A stretch of DNA of 64,000 nt from Luxibacter massiliensis. GTDB taxonomy: Bacteria > Bacillota > Clostridia > Lachnospirales > Lachnospiraceae. A program made the translations under genes and the position numbers. Shown in pieces: positions 25,248 through 32,017 of this stretch. The stretch spans positions 434,001-498,000 of the forward strand of contig NZ_UWOE01000001.1 of the NCBI RefSeq assembly GCF_900604355.1, read 5' to 3'. The first letter of the stretch is position 1. Each line of letters starts with the position of its first letter. The notes beneath the pieces are model-generated. The model was not told the origin of the DNA. It searched no databases and saw only the letters and a program-made list of their open reading frames with translations.

Positions 25248-26258
25248 ATGGGTTCAACAGGAAAAAATAAATCACCAGTTTCTAAGATAGCGGAGAACAG
25301 AAATTTTGGCCTGGTTCTAGGCCTGATCGTCCTTCTGGCTATTGCGGCAGTTATTACTCCATCTATGTATTCGCTGAATTCTATTTTGAACATGCTGCAA
25401 AACAATGCAGTATATGGACTGCTTGCGATCGGTGAAATGATGGTAATTATTACTGCAGGTATTGATATTTCAATTGGGGCCACACTGTCGCTGACGGGGG
25501 TTGTATGCTGCCGCCTGATGGCCGAAAATCCGGATGTCCCGGGAATCCTATGGCTTTTACTTGCCCTGCTGATTGGCGCGCTGTGCGGTGCCTTTAACGG
25601 ACTTTTAGTAGGATATTTTAAGATGGTCCCCATGATTGCAACATTGGGCACAATGTATATTTTCCGTGGATTTTCTTTCTTGTTCAGCGGCGGGCAGTGG
25701 TGGTTTCCGCATCAGTTTACAGAGGGGTACCAGGCATTTGCCACTAAGAAGATATTGGGGATCCCATCTATACTTTGGATTCTGATTATTGTGTTTGCAC
25801 TGGCCATCTTATTCCTTGGTTATACAGCCAGGGGAAGAAGAATTTATGCAATCGGGACAAACCGGGAGTCCTCCCAGGTAGCAGGTATCAAGGAAGAGCG
25901 TGTGGTATTCCTTGCAATGACGCTCTGCGGAATGCTTGCGGGCCTTTCAGGCATGCTCTATACAGCAAATTATGCAACCTGTAGTTATAGCATTGGTGAT
26001 TCATATGAGCTGACTGCCATCGCGATCTGTATTCTCGGAGGAGTCAGCATCACTGGAGGAAAAGGGAAGGTTGACGGTGTAATTATTGGTTTCCTTATGA
26101 TGGCGGTTATTACATATTTTATCAGCCTGCTTCCCGGCCTGAGCGTATGGTCAGATGCAATTCAGGGGGCAATCATTATTGCGGCGGTTGCACTTAACAT
26201 ATTTACGGAACGCTCTGCTGAAAAGAGAGCACTGAAAGAAAGGAGTGCTTTAATCTGA
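25248..26258 (+). CDS. Sugar ABC transporter permease 1 (RbsC-like)
   Basis: Membrane subunit, 336 residues with about nine helices. The BPD_transp_2 family signature is visible (GEMMVIITAGIDISIGATLSLTGV and AIAICILGGVSITGGKGKV). Start taken as ATG 25248; a TTG at 25242 overlaps the preceding stop and also has GGAGG at good distance. Coupled to the second permease by TGATG. Pairs of unlike permeases are typical of clostridial rhamnose, xylose and autoinducer-2 type importers. Confidence 0.93.
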   Translation: MGSTGKNKSPVSKIAENRNFGLVLGLIVLLAIAAVITPSMYSLNSILNMLQNNAVYGLLAIGEMMVIITAGIDISIGATLSLTGVVCCRLMAENPDVPGILWLLLALLIGALCGAFNGLLVGYFKMVPMIATLGTMYIFRGFSFLFSGGQWWFPHQFTEGYQAFATKKILGIPSILWILIIVFALAILFLGYTARGRRIYAIGTNRESSQVAGIKEERVVFLAMTLCGMLAGLSGMLYTANYATCSYSIGDSYELTAIAICILGGVSITGGKGKVDGVIIGFLMMAVITYFISLLPGLSVWSDAIQGAIIIAAVALNIFTERSAEKRALKERSALI

Positions 26259-27532
26259 TGAGTGGTGAAAAGAATACAAATACAGCGCCTGTAAGAGATT
26301 TGACGGTAAAACAGGGATTTAAATTATCCAAATTTTTAGTGAGCTGGGAAATGGTTCTGCTGTATATTTTAATTTTAATAAATTTGGTGCTGATGGCCAG
26401 CAGGACGAACCTTTATTTCTCACAGGGGACAATCCAGGCGATTATCCAGTCAGGTATGGATGTGTGCCCACTTGTGCTTGGGATGATACTGATATTGATG
26501 CTCGGGGATATTGATGTATCTGTGGCAGCGACTATGATATTTGCATCCATGGCAACAGGACTTTGCTGCCAGGCGGGACTTCCGGCTTTTGTGGGCGTGA
26601 TTGCAGGAATTGCAGCAGGGGCATTGTGCGGTGCATTTAATGGGTTTTTTGTGGCATATGTAGGGATGCCTGCAGTCATTGTGACCATTGCTACATCGAT
26701 GTTATTTAGGGGGATTGTTAAAATAATTCTGGACGTAAATGTGCTGAAACAGTTTCCTTCATTTTATACAGTGATTGCATGGACAAATATAGCAGGCATT
26801 CCATTGGCATTGCTTCTTTTTCTGGTAATGGGAGCAGGGTTTGTATTCCTTCTCCATAAATCCAAATTCGGGCGCCAGCTGTATATTATCGGTAATAATT
26901 CCACATGTGCGGAGTATTCTGGAATTGATGTGAGGAAAACAAAATTAATGGTGTTTGTCATTATGGGGATTATGTGCGGGATTGCCTCTATCTTTTTCGT
27001 GGGGCGGATGGGCGGCAGCGTATCTTCCACCATGGGCACAGGATATGAGATGACTGCAATTGCAATTTGTGTATTGGGCGGGGTATCTACTAACGGCGGT
27101 AAAGGGAAAGTATATGGGCCGATCATTGCTACACTGATTATGGCATTTCTGACTTACACCCTGGGCCTGCTGGAAGTAGATGCAAACTCAAGAAAAATTG
27201 TAACTGGCTTTATTCTGATTATTGCAGTATTGATTCCGAATGTGAACAGGCAGCTTATAGCAAATTTAAAATTGAAATTTGTATATAAAGGCAATAAGAA
27301 TGTTGAGGCACTTAACAACAGGACTGCAGAGGAAGTAAAGGCCCTGAGAAATACAATCGCAGGTACAAAAAAAGACTCTTCATTAAACGATGCTGACAGG
27401 AACGAGAAAGTCAGAAAATGTGAAGAAAAAATTGCCTCCCTTCAGAAGAAATGCAGGGAACAGTCTAATATATGGCTTGCAGAGCAGAGGGAAGATGAAA
27501 GGAAGGCAAAAGAGCGTTTTGCGGCAAAATAA
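26258..27532 (+). CDS. Sugar ABC transporter permease 2 with coiled-coil tail
   Basis: Second membrane subunit, 424 residues. The core (about 1-340) is a normal RbsC-like permease: LGMILILMLGDIDVSVAATM, AIAICVLGGVSTNGGKGKV. After the last helix (KIVTGFILIIAVLIPNVN) comes an unusual cytoplasmic extension of some 85 residues rich in Lys, Glu, Arg and Gln (RTAEEVKALRNTIAG, RKCEEKIASLQKKCREQ), probably a coiled coil with two Cys. Typical permeases stop at about 330-340. The tail might contact the ATPase or a kinase; this is inference. The start ATG overlaps the preceding stop. Confidence 0.9.
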   Translation: MSGEKNTNTAPVRDLTVKQGFKLSKFLVSWEMVLLYILILINLVLMASRTNLYFSQGTIQAIIQSGMDVCPLVLGMILILMLGDIDVSVAATMIFASMATGLCCQAGLPAFVGVIAGIAAGALCGAFNGFFVAYVGMPAVIVTIATSMLFRGIVKIILDVNVLKQFPSFYTVIAWTNIAGIPLALLLFLVMGAGFVFLLHKSKFGRQLYIIGNNSTCAEYSGIDVRKTKLMVFVIMGIMCGIASIFFVGRMGGSVSSTMGTGYEMTAIAICVLGGVSTNGGKGKVYGPIIATLIMAFLTYTLGLLEVDANSRKIVTGFILIIAVLIPNVNRQLIANLKLKFVYKGNKNVEALNNRTAEEVKALRNTIAGTKKDSSLNDADRNEKVRKCEEKIASLQKKCREQSNIWLAEQREDERKAKERFAAK

Positions 27533-27604
27533 TCTTATATAAGGTACTCGTTTGTTATAAGCAGCAGAAAGCTGTTTATATAATTAAAAAAAGGAGGAAG
27601 TAGC

Positions 27605-28792
27605 ATGAAAAATTGGAAAAGACTGGCTGCGCTGGGGATGAGTGTGATGATGCTGGCATCATTAGTTGGGTGCAGCACAACAACAAGTACGGATGCTGGA
27701 ACAGATGGCAGTGATGCGGCTGCCACAACAGATGGGGGCGGAGACTCTGGGGATATGGAAGGGACACATGTCTTTATGTTCAAATCCACAGGCAATTCTT
27801 TTGGCGACCTGATGTATGAGGGGTTTGCGGAATATTTGGAGGGCAAGGGAGAGAAAACTGCTTATAAGAGTCCCGCAGAGACAACTGTTGCAGCCCAGGT
27901 TCAGATGCTGGATGAGCTGATTACACAGAAAGTAGCGTCTATCACAATTTCTACAAATGGTGATGCAGGTTATGATGAAGTGTTTAAAAAAGCAAAAGAA
28001 GCTGGAATCCCTATTGTATCAGTTGACTCAGAGGCAAATCCGGAGTATCGCATTTGCCATGTAAATCAGGCTGAAACACAGGATATTGGTTCTTACCTTG
28101 TACAGGCGGCAGTACTGATTACACTTGGCGTTGATTATCCAGGGGACGGCAAGATGGAAGAAACTGTAAAGACAGAGCTTGGAAAATATTCAGGAGATGA
28201 GATCAAATTGGGCGTCCTGTCTGCATCTATTGATACGCCAGTACAGAATTCCTGGATCGCAGCTATGGAAACAGAGCTGGCAAAAGACTTTTATGCAGGA
28301 AAAGTAAGTGCAGAGCTGGATAAAAAATATGGCAATGACGACCTCACAGAGTCTACAACACAGGCACAGGCGTTTATCGCAGAGAATTCTGTGGACTGTA
28401 TTATCTCTCCTACAACTGTAGGTATTGCAGCGGCAGGGCAGGCCCTGAAATCTGCAAACAGTGAAATCAAACTGACAGGTCTTGGACTTCCTTCAGAAAT
28501 GCAGTCCTTTATGCCTACATCAGCAGATGATGATGCATTTGAGTCTGTTTGCCCATATATGATGCTGTGGGATGTTATTCACCTTGGCGCAGTTTCTGGG
28601 GCAGCTACATATGCAGCAGTTAATGATGGATTCGACGGAAGTGTGGGAACTTCTTTTGAAATGGATGCATTTCGTGACTATGAGGCCACTTCTTTTGATG
28701 CATATGAAAGCGGAGATGGGACAGCAGTCCTCGCTGGAACGCCATTTATTTTCGAAAAGAATAACATGGCTGAGTGGATTGATGTTCTGTAA
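27605..28792 (+). CDS. Sugar-binding lipoprotein (RhaS/periplasmic-binding type I)
   Basis: Solute receptor of the importer, 395 residues. A lipoprotein signal peptide (KRLAALGMSVMMLASLVGC) with lipobox Cys23 is followed by a low-complexity linker of Ser, Thr, Asp and Gly. The mature fold begins HVFMFKSTGNSFGDLMYEGF, as in substrate-binding proteins of the rhamnose/autoinducer-2 subclass. Starts after AAAGGAGGAAG, 72 bp after the permease. A terminator follows, so the kinase downstream is on a separate transcript or depends on read-through. Confidence 0.9.
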   Translation: MKNWKRLAALGMSVMMLASLVGCSTTTSTDAGTDGSDAAATTDGGGDSGDMEGTHVFMFKSTGNSFGDLMYEGFAEYLEGKGEKTAYKSPAETTVAAQVQMLDELITQKVASITISTNGDAGYDEVFKKAKEAGIPIVSVDSEANPEYRICHVNQAETQDIGSYLVQAAVLITLGVDYPGDGKMEETVKTELGKYSGDEIKLGVLSASIDTPVQNSWIAAMETELAKDFYAGKVSAELDKKYGNDDLTESTTQAQAFIAENSVDCIISPTTVGIAAAGQALKSANSEIKLTGLGLPSEMQSFMPTSADDDAFESVCPYMMLWDVIHLGAVSGAATYAAVNDGFDGSVGTSFEMDAFRDYEATSFDAYESGDGTAVLAGTPFIFEKNNMAEWIDVL

Positions 28793-28828
28793 AAAATAAC
28801 AGAAAAATGATTGTTTTTTAGTCACACA

Positions 28829-28870
28829 CAGGGGAGTAAATTCCAGGCAGGGAATTTTCTCCCCTGTATT
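28829..28870 (+). terminator. Terminator after sugar-binding protein
   Basis: CAGGGGAG-T-AAATTCC pairs with GGGAATTT-T-CTCCCCTG, followed by TATTTATAT. Confidence 0.82.
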
Positions 28871-28962
28871 TATATACCAAAGGGTTTTTGCGGGAAATGG
28901 GTTGGTATTTATTCCAAAATACACTATAAAATGATATAATAATGAAAAATATAGGAGGAGAT

Positions 28963-28977
28963 ATGACAATCACCTAA
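28963..28977 (+). CDS. Four-codon upstream ORF (MTIT)
   Basis: ATGACAATCACCTAA lies behind a perfect AGGAGG with four-base spacing, 22 bp before the kinase start, in the same frame, with a second stop (TGA) between. The kinase itself has only a weak site (TAGAG). It may be a leader controlling kinase translation by reinitiation, or a degraded former start. Tiny, so low certainty. Confidence 0.35.
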   Translation: MTIT

Positions 28978-28998
28978 GGCTGATTTGTTATAGAGAAA

Positions 28999-30516
28999 AT
29001 GATGAAATATTTGATGGGAATTGATAATGGAGGGACATTTTCTAAAGCAGCCCTTTTCGATGAGAACGGGAAACAGATTTCAGTCTCCAGCGTCCCTACT
29101 GTGACAATCACGCCAAAGCCTGGCTATACAGAGCGGGACATGGGAGAGTTGTGGCAGGTCAATGCACAGGCAGTGCGGCAGGCCATTGAAGAAAGTGGGA
29201 TTAACCCTGGGGATATAGCAGGGGTTTCCTATTCGGGACACGGTAAAGGACTCTATCTTGTGGGGAAGGATGGAAATCCGGCGTACAATGGTATTATATC
29301 TACAGATGCCAGGGCGTGGGCCTACGTGAAGAGATGGAAAGAGGATGGGACAGCTAAGAAAGTCTATGGTAAAACTTTTCAGGAAATTCTGGCATGCCAG
29401 CCAGTCAGCATACTTGCCTGGATGAAAGACCACCGGCCAGATGTGCTTGAGAAAACTAAGTATATATTTGCAGTGAAGGATTATGTGCGTTATTGTATGA
29501 CAGGCGAGGCATATGCGGAATATACAGACTTTTCTGGATGCAATCTGATTAATTTGTCTACGGGGGATTATGACAAAGAATTACTGGCATACATGGGACT
29601 GGAAGAAATCTATGATAAATTGCCGCCCTTAAAGTATGCGGCAGATTTATGCGGCTGTGTCACTAAGGAGGCCAGTGAGATGACCTTGCTCCCTGAAGGG
29701 ACACCTGTGGCGCCCGGGATGTTTGACGTGAATGCCTGCGGCATCGCCTCCGGCCTGTCGGATGAGGAAAAGATGTGCATGATAGCGGGCACATGGAGCA
29801 TTAATGAGTTTATTGCCAGAGAACCTGTATTAAATGGAACAGTTTCCCTTAATTCCATGTTCTGTATTCCCGGTTATTATCTTATCGAAGAGAGCAGTCC
29901 TACTTCAGCTGGCAATATGGAGTGGTTCATACGGAACCTGATGAGTTATGAGAAAACAGCAATGAAGGGAAAAGGCGGATCTGTCTATGATTTAACAAAT
30001 GAATGGGTATCATCAATTGAGCCGCAAGACAATAATATTATCTTCCTTCCATTTTTAAATGGGTCTAATGAGGATGCACTGGCGAAGGGGACTTTTATTG
30101 GACTGACGGCCTACCATGATAAAAAGCATATGCTGCGTGCAGTATACGAGGGCATCGTATTCTCACATATGACGCATGTCAATAAATTGCTGCAGAATAG
30201 AAATGTGCCTGAGACCATCCGGCTATCCGGCGGGGCCGCGAATTCAGATGTATGGGTGCAGATTTTTGCAGATACATTACAGATTCCCGTAGATGTAATT
30301 GAGGATAAAGAGCTGGGGGCCCAGGGAGCTGCAATAGCGGCAGGGATTGCAGTAGGGATCTATGATGGCTATGAGGATGGAATTAAGAGAACTGTTCATA
30401 TTACTAAGACTATATACCCACGGAAGGAATATAAGGAGATCTACCAAAAGAAATACCAAACGTACCGGCGTGTGATAGAAAGCCTGGGCAGTGTTTGGGA
30501 CTGTTTTGAGAATTAG
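28999..30516 (+). CDS. lyxK: FGGY carbohydrate kinase, L-xylulose kinase (LyxK)-like
   Basis: Sugar kinase, 505 residues. Phosphate-1 loop MGIDNGGTFSKAALFDE, then PGYTERDMGELWQ, SGHGKGLYLV, HPVS-like QPVSILAWMKDH, GTWSINEF, SPTSAGNMEWF, and phosphate-2 LSGGAANSDVWVQIFAD. The whole pattern closely resembles E. coli LyxK (L-xylulose/3-keto-L-gulonate kinase). Together with the adjacent UlaE-type epimerase this points to L-xylulose or a related keto-sugar. Start ATG 28999 (an ATG at 29002 is equal); its ribosome site is weak. Not a canonical RhaB, AraB or XylB. Confidence 0.82.
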   Translation: MMKYLMGIDNGGTFSKAALFDENGKQISVSSVPTVTITPKPGYTERDMGELWQVNAQAVRQAIEESGINPGDIAGVSYSGHGKGLYLVGKDGNPAYNGIISTDARAWAYVKRWKEDGTAKKVYGKTFQEILACQPVSILAWMKDHRPDVLEKTKYIFAVKDYVRYCMTGEAYAEYTDFSGCNLINLSTGDYDKELLAYMGLEEIYDKLPPLKYAADLCGCVTKEASEMTLLPEGTPVAPGMFDVNACGIASGLSDEEKMCMIAGTWSINEFIAREPVLNGTVSLNSMFCIPGYYLIEESSPTSAGNMEWFIRNLMSYEKTAMKGKGGSVYDLTNEWVSSIEPQDNNIIFLPFLNGSNEDALAKGTFIGLTAYHDKKHMLRAVYEGIVFSHMTHVNKLLQNRNVPETIRLSGGAANSDVWVQIFADTLQIPVDVIEDKELGAQGAAIAAGIAVGIYDGYEDGIKRTVHITKTIYPRKEYKEIYQKKYQTYRRVIESLGSVWDCFEN

Positions 30517-30606
30517 TACAGCAAATAATTAGTTCCTGCCATATATTAGTTTTACTAGGCAGGGGAGTTAATAAAAATGAGAAGAATATAAAGGAGCCTG
30601 GACCAC

Positions 30607-31470
30607 ATGAAAAAAAAGTATACGCTCGGGGTCTATGAGAAAGCAATGCCTTCTGACCTGGCATGGGAGGAAAAATTATTGGCCGCAAAAGAGGCTGGCT
30701 ATGATTTTGTAGAAATCAGTATCGATGAGACCGATGCAAAACTATCCCGGTTAAATATGGCCGGAGAAGAACGTCTTAAATTGCAGCACTTGATGATTAA
30801 GACAGGAATGCCCATCCGCACTATGTGCCTAAGCGGCCATCGGAAATATCCTCTTGGCAGCAGTAACCCTGATACTGCCGCACGGGGTATGGAGATTATG
30901 GAAAAGGCAATCAGGCTGGCAGAGGATCTGGGGATTCGTATTATCCAGCTGGCTGGATATGATGTATATTATGAGGATTCAACTTATGATACAAAGAAAC
31001 GATTTCTTAAAAATCTGAAAAAAGCATCTGAGATGGCGGCGGCGGCTGGTGTTGTGATGGGGTTTGAGACTATGGAAAATGATTTTATGAACACAGTGGA
31101 AAAGGCAATGAAATATGTGGCCTTAGTGGGTTCGCCGTATTTGAATGTATATCCAGATATTGGAAACATAACCAATGCAGCTAAAACATATGAAAATGAT
31201 GTGTTGGAAGACTTGGAACTGGGAAGAGGTAAAATTGTGGCCATGCATATGAAAGAGACCCTTCCGGGAAAATTCCGGGAGATTCCCTATGGGACAGGGC
31301 ATGTGGATTTTAAGTCTGCCGCTGATAAGGCCTGGGAATTAGGGGTCAGAAAGTATGTGACGGAATTTTGGCACACAGGAAATCCAGAATGGAAAAAAGA
31401 TTTGCATTTTGCAAATAAAATGTTTACAGATATATTAGAACAGTGTCAGGAGGAAAGTGAAAATGATTAG
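30607..31470 (+). CDS. ulaE: L-ribulose/L-xylulose-5-phosphate 3-epimerase (UlaE/SgbU-like)
   Basis: Beta-barrel epimerase of the xylose-isomerase-like family, 287 residues; would interconvert L-xylulose-5-phosphate and L-ribulose-5-phosphate. Begins KYTLGVYEKAMPSDLAWEEKL; metal-site segments are GFETMEND, YPDIGNITN, MHMKETLPGKFREIPYG and YVTEFWH. This matches UlaE/SgbU over the full length. The start follows AAAGGAGCC. Its stop overlaps the mutarotase start by eight bases. The expected next step, a 4-epimerase (UlaF/AraD), is not in this cluster; the class II aldolase at 58410 is a homologue of that family. Confidence 0.9.
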   Translation: MKKKYTLGVYEKAMPSDLAWEEKLLAAKEAGYDFVEISIDETDAKLSRLNMAGEERLKLQHLMIKTGMPIRTMCLSGHRKYPLGSSNPDTAARGMEIMEKAIRLAEDLGIRIIQLAGYDVYYEDSTYDTKKRFLKNLKKASEMAAAAGVVMGFETMENDFMNTVEKAMKYVALVGSPYLNVYPDIGNITNAAKTYENDVLEDLELGRGKIVAMHMKETLPGKFREIPYGTGHVDFKSAADKAWELGVRKYVTEFWHTGNPEWKKDLHFANKMFTDILEQCQEESEND

Positions 31471-31777
31471 AAAAGGATTTAAGATGAAATTGTACCCTGG
31501 GATGGAGGCAGAATACGAAAAGAGGCACAATGAATTATGGCCAGAGATGCAGGATATGATTCATGAGCATGGCGGAAGGAACTATAGCATATACCTGGAC
31601 CGTGAGACGCTGATTTTATTTGGCTATATTGAAATTGAAGATGAGGAACTGTGGGCAAAAGGGGCGGATACTGCAATCAACCGTAAGTGGTGGGATTTTA
31701 TGGCAGATATAATGGAGACAAACCCAGACAATAGTCCGGTATCTACTGACTTGGAACCTGTATTTCATCTGGATTGA
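31463..31777 (+). CDS. rhaM: L-rhamnose mutarotase family protein
   Basis: Interconverts anomers of L-rhamnose (and ring-related L-sugars) to feed isomerases. The predicted product is 104 residues, the same as E. coli RhaM. Visible are MIRKGFKM, the active-site region RHNELWPEMQDMIHEHG, NYSIYLD, and the conserved end WWDFMADIMETNPDNSPVS. ATG 31463 follows AGGAGG; the frame could start at GTG 31457. It overlaps the epimerase gene. A long hairpin terminator closes the operon. Confidence 0.93.
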   Translation: MIRKGFKMKLYPGMEAEYEKRHNELWPEMQDMIHEHGGRNYSIYLDRETLILFGYIEIEDEELWAKGADTAINRKWWDFMADIMETNPDNSPVSTDLEPVFHLD

Positions 31778-31821
31778 CAAAACAAAGGCCCCATTCCAAT
31801 GACGGGGATCATAAAACATAT

Positions 31822-31879
31822 TATAAAAGGGGAGAAATGTATGCTCTGGAGGAGATGCATTTCTCCCCTTTTATATTAC
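31822..31879 (+). terminator. Terminator of the L-sugar operon
   Basis: TATAAAAGGGGAGAAATG pairs perfectly with CATTTCTCCCCTTTTATA, an 18-bp stem, usable in both directions. Confidence 0.9.
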
Positions 31880-31944
31880 AAAAATAGATAGTTATTATAC
31901 AGAAGAATATTATTTAAAAATTGGAAGAAATTATTTTAAAACTA

Positions 31945-31973
31945 TTGACAAGTGAAAAGAAATATGGTTATAT
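31945..31973 (+). promoter_or_regulatory. Promoter of the His-rich metal ATPase
   Basis: Perfect TTGACA, 17-bp spacer, TTATAT. The operator-like repeat begins within or directly after the -10. Confidence 0.78.
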
Positions 31974-31977
31974 GAAC

Positions 31978-31997
31978 ATATGAACAGTTATTCATAT
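31978..31997 (+). promoter_or_regulatory. SmtB/ArsR-type operator 1
   Basis: ATATGAACAGTTATTCATAT, an inverted repeat (ATATGAA/TTCATAT) like the 12-2-12 sites of SmtB-family zinc repressors. A second TATGAACA lies at 31971. The site covers the likely transcription start, as needed for repression. Confidence 0.75.
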
Positions 31998-32017
31998 ATC
32001 GGAATGGAGGTATTATT

